Source of the DNA: Exiguobacterium sp. RIT594
GTDB taxonomy: Bacteria; Bacillota; Bacilli; Exiguobacteriales; Exiguobacteriaceae
Direction: 5' to 3'
Length of the DNA stretch: 64,000 nucleotides
Assembly: GCF_003339585.1 (NCBI RefSeq)
Contig: NZ_QPKF01000001.1
Span: 124,001-188,000 of the forward strand
Shown here: one piece after another, positions 18,374 through 27,395 of the stretch
How the letters are laid out: every line of letters starts with the position of its first letter
Position numbering within the stretch: the stretch's first letter is position 1
Position numbers and translations under genes: made by a program
The notes under the pieces: model-generated
What the model saw: only the letters and a program-made list of their open reading frames with translations
Databases searched by the model: none
Told to the model about the DNA's origin: nothing

Positions 18374-19441
18374 ATGAATCGAAATCCGTGGTTTGATAAT
18401 ATCAAAGGATTCCTTGTCATTTTCGTAGTAATTGGTCATATGCTGACGGATTTACGGTTTAATTACGATGGAAAGTTACTCGAAACGGTGTACTTGATCA
18501 TTTATTCGTTTCACATGCCATTATTTATTATTTTAAGCGGCTACTTCTTCCGTGAAAACAAGTACTTGCGTGTCATTCAACTGTTTGCCGTCTATTGTGT
18601 CTGGCAAATCCTGATTGGTTCATGGGCGACGTTTGGAGAAGGATTGCCGTTGTTGTCCGGACAAAATCTCGGGACGCATCTGTTACGTCCCTACTGGGCA
18701 CTCTGGTATTTGTTCGTCATGGTCGTCTGGTATATCGTCACACCGTATGTCGTCCATCTGCGTGGTTACGTCTGGTTCGGACTTGCCTTTGCTTTATTGT
18801 ACGGCTTTGAGCTCGAAAACACAGGCTTTTTGGCCTTACGGAAATTGATCATGTTCTATCCGTACTTCCTGCTCGGGAACTACTTGTCGGAACATGAGTT
18901 CATCCGGATTTTCGAGATGCCGAAAAGCTTTAAACGGAGAATGAATGTCCGGTTAATTGGCGGACTGGCGTTCGCGAGTGTCATCGGTTTCCTCCTATAT
19001 GAAGCATGGCGCGATACACCGCAGGAAATCGTCGCGCTGGCGAATGCCTTCAAGCACCGTTTCCCGTATGTCGAACAATATGACAGTGATGCCTGGATCG
19101 GCGTGTTAAAACACAGCGTCATCTACTTCCTGTCGATTACAGCATCGCTTGGATTCATGATGCTCGTTCCGATGCGTCGTCTGCCGCTTGTGACACGGGC
19201 GGGGGAGCTCAGCTTATATGTCTACTTGCTTCATGTCTTCTTCGTCATGGCATGGCGTCAGTACGCGACGACAGCCTTCGTGCCGCAAACTTGGCTCGCC
19301 TTGCTGGTCGTCATCGGTGTTGCCTTGTTGATCGTCGGCGTAATCATTCATCCGTTCGTTGTCCGCCTGATGCGTCCATTGATTGAAATCGACATTCGTC
19401 CAATCGTCGAAGAACGACAAGACCTTTCAAAAAAAGGCTAA
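18374..19441 (+). CDS. Acyltransferase-3 family membrane protein
   Basis: A 355-residue integral membrane protein of about ten helices. It opens with RNPWFDNIKGFLVIFVVIGH and MPLFIILSGYFF, the typical acyltransferase-3 beginning with the conserved His in VIGH. Members transfer acetyl or other acyl groups to extracellular polysaccharides or peptidoglycan. No SGNH domain is fused to it, but a separate SGNH hydrolase gene lies divergently next to it. The substrate is unknown. Confidence 0.88.
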   Translation: MNRNPWFDNIKGFLVIFVVIGHMLTDLRFNYDGKLLETVYLIIYSFHMPLFIILSGYFFRENKYLRVIQLFAVYCVWQILIGSWATFGEGLPLLSGQNLGTHLLRPYWALWYLFVMVVWYIVTPYVVHLRGYVWFGLAFALLYGFELENTGFLALRKLIMFYPYFLLGNYLSEHEFIRIFEMPKSFKRRMNVRLIGGLAFASVIGFLLYEAWRDTPQEIVALANAFKHRFPYVEQYDSDAWIGVLKHSVIYFLSITASLGFMMLVPMRRLPLVTRAGELSLYVYLLHVFFVMAWRQYATTAFVPQTWLALLVVIGVALLIVGVIIHPFVVRLMRPLIEIDIRPIVEERQDLSKKG

Positions 19442-19492
19442 ATGCTATACACTTTAAAGTAGAGCGATTAATAGATGAAGGGCGTGGAAAGT

Positions 19493-19825
19493 ATGTCATA
19501 TAACTTAAACAATGCGGATGGTGTCGTAAACGTTTCTCAACAAGTCATTGAAGTGATTGCCGGGGTAGCAGTTCAGGAAACAGAAGGAATTGCCTTTACA
19601 CAGGACGATTCGAAGTTACAGGAAAAACAGATGGTCAAACTCGTGAAGGTCGAGGATGTGGACGGTGCGATTACGGTCAGTCTCTCGGTCCATATCAAAT
19701 ACGGGATGTCGATCATCAAGACAGCAGGAAAAGTACAGGAACGGATTGCACAAGACATGGAAAACATGTTGGCATTCCAACCGCAAGCGATTAATGTACG
19801 TGTGATCGGTTTATTAAAAGGATAA
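19493..19825 (+). CDS. Asp23/Gls24 family envelope-stress protein
   Basis: A 110-residue protein with the Asp23/Gls24 core (VNVSQQVIEVIAGVAVQETEG at about residue 11, ending in INVRVIGL). Such proteins are cytoplasmic or membrane-associated and linked to alkaline and cell-wall stress. ATG 19493 gives the usual family N-terminus; an in-frame ATG 18 bases earlier has the poorer context. A strong terminator follows. Confidence 0.87.
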   Translation: MSYNLNNADGVVNVSQQVIEVIAGVAVQETEGIAFTQDDSKLQEKQMVKLVKVEDVDGAITVSLSVHIKYGMSIIKTAGKVQERIAQDMENMLAFQPQAINVRVIGLLKG

Positions 19826-19827
19826 TC

Positions 19828-19869
19828 AAAAATGGACTTCTCGTCATTGACGAGAAGTCCATTTTTTTG
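19828..19869 (+). terminator. Bidirectional terminator after the Gls24 gene
   Basis: AATGGACTTCTCGTC pairs with GACGAGAAGTCCATT, followed by a T-run. It also serves the minus-strand SLAP-secA2 operon. Confidence 0.92.
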
Positions 19870-19875
19870 AGGGGA

Positions 19876-20634
19876 TTATTCCGGCAGATACCGTAAATCC
19901 AGTGAATCGGCCGGATGTGCTACGTAATCAAAGCTTAAACGGATTGCGTGTTCACTCTGCGAGGACACGGTCAGCGAAGCATGTCGGGTTGCAGCGACCG
20001 TCTGATCACCAAGCAGTAACTCAAACGACAGCGAATCCAGCTCGAGCGACTGTCCGCTCGGATTACGGACCAGCACGATGGCCTCGACCGTTTGTTCCTG
20101 TTTAAAAATCGAGACCGGCAACAGGGACCAGCCATCTGTCGGCGGGGCAGGGTGCGAGAAAGCGATTTGGCGAATAAAACGCTGTTCCGGAGCAGAGAAC
20201 GACTCATCGATTACGAGATCCGTCAGCTGTTCATTCGAGAAGACGAGTTCGAGCGGTGCATCAAGCGTCGATAAATCAACGAACTGTTCTTCATCGGAAA
20301 ACTCGAGCCAAAGCGGTAAGGTTGCTGTCGGAAGCAGGACCGGTACTTCTTCGATCGTGAATATTTTCCGGGCGACGAGCTGGTCACCTGACAGGACGAG
20401 AACGACCAAGTCATTCAGCTGGAAAGAACGCGGAAGCGTATTTTGGAACAACGCAATCACGTGTAACGGTTCGGTCTGTAACACTTGAAAGAGATGGATC
20501 GCCAACTGGTTGGGTCCGAGTTTCGGTAACTGATTGAGTGCATACCGAAAAACATACTCGTCTTCTTTGACGATCGGCATATCCTCGGTAAAGTAAAGCG
20601 CGGGTTGAATATCAGAATCAATCGACGGTTGCAT
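19876..20634 (-). CDS. S-layer assembly (SLAP-type) protein partnered with SecA2
   Basis: A 252-residue protein built of two repeats. Segment LFQVLQTEPLHVIALFQN with VVLVLSGDQLVARKIF matches SIFKQEQTVEAIVLVRN with FELLLGDQTVAATRHA, the pattern of the SLAP domain found next to secA2 in Bacillus anthracis and relatives. In B. anthracis SlaP helps SecA2 secrete S-layer proteins. There is no signal peptide, so it is probably cytoplasmic. ATG 20634 has AAGGAGG at good spacing and overlaps the secA2 end by 17 bases. Confidence 0.78.
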   Translation of the reverse strand: MQPSIDSDIQPALYFTEDMPIVKEDEYVFRYALNQLPKLGPNQLAIHLFQVLQTEPLHVIALFQNTLPRSFQLNDLVVLVLSGDQLVARKIFTIEEVPVLLPTATLPLWLEFSDEEQFVDLSTLDAPLELVFSNEQLTDLVIDESFSAPEQRFIRQIAFSHPAPPTDGWSLLPVSIFKQEQTVEAIVLVRNPSGQSLELDSLSFELLLGDQTVAATRHASLTVSSQSEHAIRLSFDYVAHPADSLDLRYLPE

Positions 20635-22978
20635 GAAGCAGTCCTCCTTGCAAAGTAGTCTCTTCCAGACGACATAGTCCAGACACGACTTGTTTTTCAA
20701 AACTGAAGATGGCATAACGGAAATAATCCATGCCTTCCCGTTCGAAGATCCGAACCGGCTGTTCTTGACCGTAACTGCGTAAATGAATCCCTTCCTTGAG
20801 CGAGTTCATCGCCGTCAAGTGACTCGTCCACTGTTCGTCCAGGGCAAGTAACATGAAACGTCGTGCCGTTTCTTCATCTTCGGCAATCTGCAAGGCCATT
20901 TTTTGATCGACCGAAGTAATCAGCGGTTCCATTTGTTGTTGGATGGTCTCGATCGAGTCACTCAGGACCAATTCAACCGGTTGATGCAGCAGCTGCTCCA
21001 GTTCCGCCGTCAATAATTCGATCGGCCATTCTTCCGGAACGAGATCATCCGTCAAATATTGCTCGAGATAAGAATGGATGGTCCGAGCCGCAAACGGCTG
21101 AACAAATTGGTCCAGCGTCGCCGAATCCACGATTTGGTTGCGAAGACGATAAATGGCAAGGCGCTGTTCACTGATGACTTCCTCGAGTTGGACCAGGTCG
21201 TCACGGATACTGCGGTTGACCGATTCACAGGTTTCCTGGGCATAGGCCATCAGTTGCTGAGCTTCTTTTGCATGAACCGGACCGCTGACGGCACCCAGTT
21301 TCTTTTTGACACGCTCTAACCGTTCGCGCGCAAACCGGCGGGGCAGATCATCCTCAAGCGACAGGTAGAACCGGGTCAGGCCGGGATCGCCTTGGCGTCC
21401 TGCCCGACCACGCAACTGGTTATCAATCCGGACGGACTCATGCCGTTCCGTGCCGATGACGAACAAGCCGCCCTGTGCCTTCGCCGCATCATCAAGCAGG
21501 ATATCCGTTCCGCGTCCTGCCATGTTTGTCGCAATCGTTACCCGACCGTGGCGACCGGCAGACTCGATGATCCGAATCTCTTGATCGACGGTCTTGGCAT
21601 TCAGTATTTCGTAAGGAATCTGACGCTGATCAAGCACGTCTGCGACCTTTAAGGATTGTTCGATGGAAGTCGTCCCGATCAAGACGGGTTGTCCCGTCAA
21701 ATGAGCCGTTTCGGTCGCTGCCGCAATCGCTGAATATTTCTCGGAACTGGTCAAGAACAGGACATCGGCGTCGTCAATCCGAATTTTAGGACGATTCGGT
21801 GGAATCGATACAACATCCATCCGGTACGTTTTCAGAAATTCATCGCGCGACGTGGCAGCAGTACCTGTCATTCCGGACACATGATGATACATGCGGAAGT
21901 AATGCTGAATCGTAATTTGCGCCGTCGTCCGGTTTTCTTCGGTCACGCTGACATGTTCCTTCGCCTCGAGCGCTTGATGGAGGCCGTCCGATAAACTTCG
22001 TCCTTCCATCAACCGTCCGGTGAATAAGTCGACGAGCGCAATTTTATCATCCTTGACGATATAATCGACATCCCGTTTCAGAACGACGTGGGCCCGAAGT
22101 GCTTGGATGACATAGTGGAACAGTACGGCGTGCTCGGCCGCGAACAGCTGATCGATACCGAAAATCCGTTCGATCGTCTCGATGCCTTGATCGGTCAAGG
22201 CGACTGCTTTGATTTCTTCATCGTATGAATAGTCAGCGTCTTCTTTAAAGTCTTTGACGACATGGCGAACCAATTGCTGTAATCCTTCATGGACGGTGTC
22301 GCGTTCCGCCATGATGAGCGGTGTTTTTGCTTCGTCAATCAAGACGCTGTCGACTTCATCAATCAAGGCGAAGCGGAGGGGGCGTTGCAGACGATCCTCT
22401 TGTCGCATGACCAAATGGTCGCGCAGATAATCGAAACCGAATTCCGTTCCGACTCCGTATGTAATATCAGACGCATAGGCCTGTTGTTTTTCTTCGAATG
22501 ACAGTTCTGCTGAGTTGATGCCGACCGTCAAACCTAAAAACCGGTGAATCTGACCGATCTGTTCCGCATCACGCCGGGCGAGATATTCGTTGACCGTGAT
22601 GACATGGACCCCTTGACCGTATAAAGCCTGGGTGAAACTTGCAAGTGATGCGACCAGTGTCTTTCCTTCACCGGTCGCCATTTCGGCGATGTGTCCGGAC
22701 AGAAGGGCCAATCCGCCAAGTAACTGGACATCGTAGTGACGAAGACCGAGTGTCCGCTTGCTCGCTTCACGGACAAGGGCGAACGCTGTCCCGGTGATGG
22801 CTTCGATTTTCTCACCAGCTTGAAGGCGGGTTTTTAAGGATTGTGTCAAGATCCGTAATTCTTCATCCGTTTTTTGTTCCATTTCTGCTTCCAGGCTGTT
22901 AATTAATAAAACGGTTTTTTCATAACGGCGCATTCTGCGGCTCTGTTCATCTATTAATTGTTTAACACGCTGAAACAT
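20618..22978 (-). CDS. secA2: Accessory Sec translocase ATPase SecA2
   Basis: An ATP-driven motor for a subset of exported proteins. Walker A is MATGEGKT, Walker B is ALIDEVDSVLIDE, followed by the preprotein-crosslinking region and the second motor domain (NMAGRGTDIL, QLRGRAGRQGD). At 786 residues it is shorter than housekeeping SecA and lacks the C-terminal zinc-binding tail. AAGGAG precedes ATG 22978. With the downstream SLAP gene it suggests dedicated S-layer export. No SecY2 or S-layer substrate gene is in the window. Confidence 0.93.
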   Translation of the reverse strand: MFQRVKQLIDEQSRRMRRYEKTVLLINSLEAEMEQKTDEELRILTQSLKTRLQAGEKIEAITGTAFALVREASKRTLGLRHYDVQLLGGLALLSGHIAEMATGEGKTLVASLASFTQALYGQGVHVITVNEYLARRDAEQIGQIHRFLGLTVGINSAELSFEEKQQAYASDITYGVGTEFGFDYLRDHLVMRQEDRLQRPLRFALIDEVDSVLIDEAKTPLIMAERDTVHEGLQQLVRHVVKDFKEDADYSYDEEIKAVALTDQGIETIERIFGIDQLFAAEHAVLFHYVIQALRAHVVLKRDVDYIVKDDKIALVDLFTGRLMEGRSLSDGLHQALEAKEHVSVTEENRTTAQITIQHYFRMYHHVSGMTGTAATSRDEFLKTYRMDVVSIPPNRPKIRIDDADVLFLTSSEKYSAIAAATETAHLTGQPVLIGTTSIEQSLKVADVLDQRQIPYEILNAKTVDQEIRIIESAGRHGRVTIATNMAGRGTDILLDDAAKAQGGLFVIGTERHESVRIDNQLRGRAGRQGDPGLTRFYLSLEDDLPRRFARERLERVKKKLGAVSGPVHAKEAQQLMAYAQETCESVNRSIRDDLVQLEEVISEQRLAIYRLRNQIVDSATLDQFVQPFAARTIHSYLEQYLTDDLVPEEWPIELLTAELEQLLHQPVELVLSDSIETIQQQMEPLITSVDQKMALQIAEDEETARRFMLLALDEQWTSHLTAMNSLKEGIHLRSYGQEQPVRIFEREGMDYFRYAIFSFEKQVVSGLCRLEETTLQGGLLHATVD

Positions 22979-23085
22979 AGTTGGTCACTCCTTCGGTTCG
23001 ACTGTCAAACTCGCTTTTATTATAACAGTTAAAAATTGTAAAACGAATAGTAAAGAACGAAATAAGTAAAACATTCCCTTGAAAT

Positions 23086-23099
23086 TGAAAACGGTTTCT
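23086..23099. promoter_or_regulatory. Candidate catabolite-responsive (cre) site
   Basis: TGAAAACGGTTTCT matches the CcpA cre consensus TGWAANCGNTNWCA except for the last base. It lies 43 bases upstream of the pgmB -35. Confidence 0.45.
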
Positions 23100-23141
23100 T
23101 TTAGGAAAGACCAATGATTTGGATTTGTTTTTTGATAACGC

Positions 23142-23170
23142 TTGCAAACAATCAGGGGAACAGGTAAAAT
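23142..23170 (+). promoter_or_regulatory. Sigma-A promoter of the beta-phosphoglucomutase gene
   Basis: TTGCAA, 17 bases, TAAAAT. The -35 sits inside a LacI-like half-palindrome, AACGCTTGCAAAC, so it could be repressor-controlled. Confidence 0.55.
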
Positions 23171-23185
23171 AATTCTTGAGGCAAG

Positions 23186-23201
23186 TGCAATCGTTTGCGC
23201 A
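23186..23201. promoter_or_regulatory. LacI/GalR-type operator downstream of the pgmB promoter
   Basis: TGCAATCGTTTGCGCA has the central GCAANCGTTTGC form of LacI-family operators. It lies just after the expected transcription start, a normal repressor position. The regulator (for example a MalR-like protein) is not in the window. Confidence 0.5.
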
Positions 23202-23254
23202 AATCATTCGATTTCTTGTCTTTCATGTACGATGGATGAAAGGATGGATGTCGA

Positions 23255-23917
23255 ATGGCACCAACGATTGAAGCGGTCATTTTTGACTTGGACGGCGTAA
23301 TTACCGATACAGCCGAGTATCATTATCTGGCTTGGAAACAACTGGGTGAGGAGTTGGATATCCCGTTCGACCGGGAGTTCAATGAAACACTGAAAGGCGT
23401 CAGTCGGACTGATTCGCTGGAGCGGATTTTAACACTTGGCGGAAAGCAGGATGCTTTCACGGAACAAGAGAAAGTTGCGCTCGCAACGAAGAAGAACGAC
23501 CATTACGTCACGTTGATCCAGCACATCTCAGAACAGGATCTTCTGCCGGGAATCATTGCATTCCTTGACGAAATCCGTGCGACTGGGCTGAAGATCGGAA
23601 TGGCGTCAGCTTCTAAAAATGCGTTGACTGTCGTTGAGGCACTTGGAGTTCGGCATTATTTTGACGACATCGTCGATGCGGCAACCGTCGCCCGGTCAAA
23701 ACCACACCCTGAAGTGTTTTTACGGGCAGCAGAGGCGCTTGACGTCGCACCTGAACGTTGTATCGGTGTAGAAGATGCAGCAGCAGGAATCACGGCCATT
23801 CACGCAGCGGGTATGTATGCTGTCGGAGTCGGTCCGGAAACGACGTTACATGAGGCAGACTATCGTGTCGATTCGACGGATTTGCTTTCCCTTGAGCAGA
23901 TCCTAGCTAGTCGCTAA
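23255..23917 (+). CDS. pgmB: Beta-phosphoglucomutase
   Basis: Converts beta-glucose-1-phosphate to glucose-6-phosphate in maltose or trehalose breakdown. It is a 220-residue HAD-superfamily protein. Asp11 and Asp13 in FDLDGVITDT are the nucleophile and acid/base. The cap-domain start HYLAWKQL, the Ser in MASASKNA, the Lys in RSKPHPEVF and the acidic VEDAAAGI motif are all present. It stands alone instead of in a sugar operon, behind a promoter with cre-like and LacI-like sites. Confidence 0.92.
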   Translation: MAPTIEAVIFDLDGVITDTAEYHYLAWKQLGEELDIPFDREFNETLKGVSRTDSLERILTLGGKQDAFTEQEKVALATKKNDHYVTLIQHISEQDLLPGIIAFLDEIRATGLKIGMASASKNALTVVEALGVRHYFDDIVDAATVARSKPHPEVFLRAAEALDVAPERCIGVEDAAAGITAIHAAGMYAVGVGPETTLHEADYRVDSTDLLSLEQILASR

Positions 23918-23980
23918 TGAACATTCGCCATTCCCTGATGGCAGATGGTTTTATCTGATCAATCTCTTTTCATGTGAGTA

Positions 23981-24013
23981 CGAAAGGACCGCTTCCCTGA
24001 GCGGTCCTTTTGT
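23981..24013 (+). terminator. Terminator after pgmB
   Basis: AAAGGACCGC pairs with GCGGTCCTTT around an 8-base loop, followed by T-rich sequence. Confidence 0.85.
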
Positions 24014-24016
24014 CAT

Positions 24017-24057
24017 ATAAAAAACGCTCGTTCCGACAAACGGAATGAGCGTTTTTG
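24017..24057 (-). terminator. Terminator of the amidase gene
   Basis: AAAAACGCTC with TTCCG pairs with CGGAA and GAGCGTTTTT. It lies 7 bases past the minus-strand stop codon. Confidence 0.85.
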
Positions 24058-24063
24058 CAGTAC

Positions 24064-25545
24064 TTAAAGTGTCGCGAGAATCCCGTCGGCAATCGCCTGG
24101 GCGTAACGTGCTTGATAAGCGGGATCCGCCAGTTTCGCACGATCGGACGTATTGGATAGGAAACCGAGTTCCGCGAGGACGGCTGGTGCCTGCGTCCCCC
24201 GAATGACGGCGTAGTTAGCGAAATGGACGCCCCGGTCACGCATACCGGCATAACCTGTCATCCGTTGTTGGATGGCCCGGGCGAGTTGAACCGAAGTTGT
24301 TCCCTTATAGTAGTAACTTTCAGCACCGGACGCACTGCTAGCACTTGAAGCATTGATGTGGATACTGACGAACCGTGACGTCGACAAGTTATTCGCCATC
24401 GCACTCCGTTCGCCGAGTGACGGATAATAATCATTTGTGTAACGCGTCAGTGTCAAATCCACTTTTCCTGCCAACAGACTAGCGACTTGACGTGCGACAG
24501 ACAGGACGATGTCCCGTTCTGCGAATCCTGCCCGGACAGCACCGGGATCATAAGCACCGTGTCCGGGATCGAGGACGATTAAGGGACGATTCGTCGGGCT
24601 TGGCTGGAAAAGCGTCAAGTAAGTGGCTTCGACATATCCCCGTCGTCCGTCCGCTGTCTGGACAGCAACAAAACCACGTGTCTTATGAAGATTGTTTGTC
24701 ACGACAACCGGCGTACCGCGGCCGAGGCGCGTGAGTTGTCCGCTGAGGACGGAAGCGGATGACCGTAAGGCAACGGTGCTGCCGGCATCAATCAGGACAT
24801 ACATCTTGCTGCCGCTGTAATCCGCATTTCCGGCAGACGGTGCAGCAGGGGAAGCTGTTCCCTTTTTCAAATACGTACCGATGACGTATCCGGTCTTGCC
24901 CCCGTAATTGATTTTATGCCAGTTCGAACTGACGGATAAGGACTGGACGACCTGATTGCTCGGTATCGTCATCAATAAGGCACCGGATGTCGTCGGGGCA
25001 CTCCGGAAGTTCAGCCGTTCGGTCGTCGTGTAAGCTGTCGACGATGCTGTTACTTTCTTTAGATAGGCACCCGATACAAAACCGGTCTGTTTGTTATACG
25101 TTACTTTGTACCAATCGCCGTCCCGGAAGCTTGATGCGAGCTTCGTATTCGCGGGAATCGTCAACAGACGTGCGGAAGACGTCGAGGCTGCCTGTCGTAA
25201 CGACAAAGCATCTGTCGTCTGGTAATTCGTTTTTGTAAAACTCGTTCCGGTGACGACTTTCGTTAAGTATTGACCGAGTACATAACCCGTCTTGCCGCTG
25301 TACGTGACACGATACCACTCCCCGATCCGGTAGTTGGATGTGAGAGACATTTTTTTCGGAATCGTCGTTAATTTTTTCGAAGAGATCGAGTCAGTCGAGC
25401 GTAAATTCAATAAATCCGTTGTTTGATAGGTTGTTTTCGTAAACGTTACGCCGGATGCAGCCGATACTAATGAGGACGGAAAAGCGATGGCAGTCAGAAG
25501 CAAAAGTACTAGTGCCTTTGTTAGGATTTTAGTTAATTTGTCCAT
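24064..25545 (-). CDS. N-acetylmuramoyl-L-alanine amidase with four SH3b repeats
   Basis: A secreted cell-wall hydrolase of 493 residues. It has a signal peptide (KALVLLLLTAIAFPSSLVSA), then three close SH3b copies (about 35-92, 100-160, 170-226) and a diverged fourth (about 245-305) for wall binding. An amidase_3 catalytic domain follows (about 318-493) with zinc ligands in LDPGHGAYDPG, AERDIVLS and SIHINASS and the catalytic Glu in LAELGFLSN. It cleaves between MurNAc and the stem peptide. It is one gene with its own terminator. A 292-base AT-rich gap separates it from the next gene, and no RNA or ORF was recognised there. Confidence 0.93.
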   Translation of the reverse strand: MDKLTKILTKALVLLLLTAIAFPSSLVSAASGVTFTKTTYQTTDLLNLRSTDSISSKKLTTIPKKMSLTSNYRIGEWYRVTYSGKTGYVLGQYLTKVVTGTSFTKTNYQTTDALSLRQAASTSSARLLTIPANTKLASSFRDGDWYKVTYNKQTGFVSGAYLKKVTASSTAYTTTERLNFRSAPTTSGALLMTIPSNQVVQSLSVSSNWHKINYGGKTGYVIGTYLKKGTASPAAPSAGNADYSGSKMYVLIDAGSTVALRSSASVLSGQLTRLGRGTPVVVTNNLHKTRGFVAVQTADGRRGYVEATYLTLFQPSPTNRPLIVLDPGHGAYDPGAVRAGFAERDIVLSVARQVASLLAGKVDLTLTRYTNDYYPSLGERSAMANNLSTSRFVSIHINASSASSASGAESYYYKGTTSVQLARAIQQRMTGYAGMRDRGVHFANYAVIRGTQAPAVLAELGFLSNTSDRAKLADPAYQARYAQAIADGILATL

Positions 25546-25837
25546 TAAATTTCCAGTCTCCTTTTAAGTAGAATAAATACGTATAAAACCTTATATAGTC
25601 AATTAAGTATTTTTAAAATAGTTTAATTTATAATTTATCTATTCCGTTTTAGCTCCTTTCTGTTAATATGAAGTGTAGTCAAGTGACAACCAATGAGAGA
25701 AAAATATTACAGAATAATTAAATATATAATAAAATTATATATTAAAGAGGCAAAATGTAGTTTGTTTTATTTCAAAAAACATACAATTGAAACATAATTG
25801 AAATATTTATGTTTAATTTAGGAAAGTGGGTTAACAA

Positions 25838-26239
25838 ATGGGATCGAATGAACATATCTACCGAGAACTGATGGAAATCGAAGAGGAATACCGTCGTTTG
25901 CAACGACGCGCTGAATATTTAATTGCAGAATTAAGCCGGGGAACAAGCGATTCAGCAAAAGAAATCGCGGTGACACAAGAACGTCCCCTTAAACAACGCC
26001 GAGTGAATCAACGTTACCCGCTGGAAGTCTATGTCCACCAAATCAGTGACTTGATGCGTGAGCGCGAGTCGATGTCGGCACGCGATATCCAGATGGAACT
26101 CGAACTCCGGTACCGTCACCAAATCAGCAACATCTATCAATTGATGGCTAAAGTGGAACAAGCGAATCCTGCGATTAAAAAAGTCGGACGCGGCATCTAT
26201 ACATATGATCCATCTGCAGAAGTCCCAATCTTCATGTGA
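25838..26239 (+). CDS. Coiled-coil plus winged-helix-like protein of unknown function
   Basis: A 133-residue protein. The first 35 residues form a charged coiled coil (ELMEIEEEYRRLQRRAEYL). Residues about 60-125 look like a winged helix (DLMRERESMSARDIQMELE, then GRGIYTYDP as a wing), similar in style to HARE-HTH domains. The strong AT-rich upstream sequence and GGAAAGTGGG before the ATG support expression. It has its own terminator and precedes tagO. It could bind DNA, but that is inference. Confidence 0.75.
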   Translation: MGSNEHIYRELMEIEEEYRRLQRRAEYLIAELSRGTSDSAKEIAVTQERPLKQRRVNQRYPLEVYVHQISDLMRERESMSARDIQMELELRYRHQISNIYQLMAKVEQANPAIKKVGRGIYTYDPSAEVPIFM

Positions 26240-26264
26240 GCCGCTCGTCGGCTCTTTTTTTTTA
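26238..26264 (+). terminator. Terminator before tagO
   Basis: GAGCCG pairs with CGGCTC around a short loop, then nine T. It overlaps the stop codon of the preceding gene. Confidence 0.82.
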
Positions 26265-26273
26265 TGATATAAT
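26265..26273 (+). promoter_or_regulatory. Extended -10 promoter element of tagO
   Basis: TGATATAAT is a perfect extended -10 (TGN-TATAAT) 24 bases before the tagO ATG. No convincing -35 was found, which extended -10 promoters can tolerate. Confidence 0.5.
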
Positions 26274-26296
26274 TCGCGCAGGAGCGTGATGTTATT

Positions 26297-27340
26297 ATGT
26301 TATGGACGGCGTCCATTGTCTGTTTTATCGCGGCCTTACTGATCACACCCGTTGTAAAACGCTTTGCGATTGCAGTCGGTGCCGTTGACAGTCCGGACGC
26401 GCGAAAGGTACACGTACGAATTATGCCGCGTTTAGGCGGTCTTGCGATTTATATTGCATTTATGATCGGTTATTTCATTCTGCAACCTTCAAGCCCGTAT
26501 GCGACACATATTCTGGTCGGAGGCTTTGTCGTGATTTTGACAGGAGCACTCGATGACCGTTTTCAATTAAATGCCCGGCTTAAATTAATGGGGCAGATCG
26601 TCGCGGCCGTGGTCGTCTTAAACGGCGGCATCCGGATCGAGTTCATCAACTTACCGTTTGACCAACAATTGTTTCTCGGCTGGTGGAGTGTTCCGCTGAC
26701 GTTTTTATGGGTCATCGGTATCACGAATGCCGTCAACCTGATTGACGGGCTGGATGGACTGGCAGCCGGTGTCTCGAGCATCGTCCTGCTGACACTGATC
26801 AGTCTCGCCGTCATCCAGGGCAATGTCTACGTGACGATTGTCGCGATTCTCTTATTAATGAGTACATTTGGTTTTCTGTTCCACAACTTTTATCCGGCGA
26901 AGATTTTTATGGGCGATACCGGCGCCTTGTTCCTCGGTTATATGTTAGGTGTCTTGTCCTTGTTAGGGTTTAAGAACGTCACCCTGTTTTCGCTTGCAGT
27001 TCCGGTCATCCTGCTCGGCATTCCGATTTCCGATACCTTGTTTGCGATCGTTCGGCGGGTGTTACAGGGAAAACCACCGTTTGCGCCGGATAAAGCCCAT
27101 CTTCATCACCGGCTACTCGACCTCGGGTTTACGATGCGGCAGGCGGTACTTGTCATTTACGGACTGTGTGCCGTTTTCGGGATGACAGCGATCCTCTTTT
27201 CACAAACGACTTCGCTTGGAGCACTGGTGTCCTTGCTGATGTTATTACTGGTACTCGATATTTTAGTCGAATCGCTGGGCTTACTCGGTGAGCGGTATCG
27301 ACCGTTACTGAATTTGCTGGAACGCATGACATCAAAATGA
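26297..27340 (+). CDS. tagO: Undecaprenyl-phosphate GlcNAc-1-phosphate transferase
   Basis: The first membrane step of wall teichoic acid synthesis: it transfers GlcNAc-1-phosphate from UDP-GlcNAc to undecaprenyl phosphate. The 347-residue, roughly eleven-helix protein has the family motifs VHVRIMPRLGG, NLIDGLDGLAAG and MGDTGALFLGY, and the HLHHRLL cytoplasmic loop, all as in TagO/WecA. It has its own promoter element and is followed by a hairpin. It fits a wall-polymer role together with the LCP protein encoded 3 kb away. Confidence 0.92.
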   Translation: MLWTASIVCFIAALLITPVVKRFAIAVGAVDSPDARKVHVRIMPRLGGLAIYIAFMIGYFILQPSSPYATHILVGGFVVILTGALDDRFQLNARLKLMGQIVAAVVVLNGGIRIEFINLPFDQQLFLGWWSVPLTFLWVIGITNAVNLIDGLDGLAAGVSSIVLLTLISLAVIQGNVYVTIVAILLLMSTFGFLFHNFYPAKIFMGDTGALFLGYMLGVLSLLGFKNVTLFSLAVPVILLGIPISDTLFAIVRRVLQGKPPFAPDKAHLHHRLLDLGFTMRQAVLVIYGLCAVFGMTAILFSQTTSLGALVSLLMLLLVLDILVESLGLLGERYRPLLNLLERMTSK

Positions 27341-27382
27341 CCAATCAGCCGCTCAAAGGGATTTGAGCGGCTGATTTGGCGA
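27341..27382 (+). terminator. Strong hairpin after tagO
   Basis: AATCAGCCGCTCAAA pairs with ATTTGAGCGGCTGATT (15-base stem) directly after the stop codon. The T-run is short (TTTGG), so it may terminate poorly or mainly stabilise the 3' end. Confidence 0.6.
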
Positions 27383-27395
27383 TGGGAGAGTCGAG

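Noticed and set aside
1842-24013. Shared AAAGGACCGCTTCCC in the terminators at 1842 and 23981.
   Set aside because: Both are ordinary terminators; the similarity is short and probably chance or convergent.
24977-25320. Repeats in the amidase gene as possible DNA repeats.
   Set aside because: They are diverged SH3b protein domains and are part of the coding sequence.
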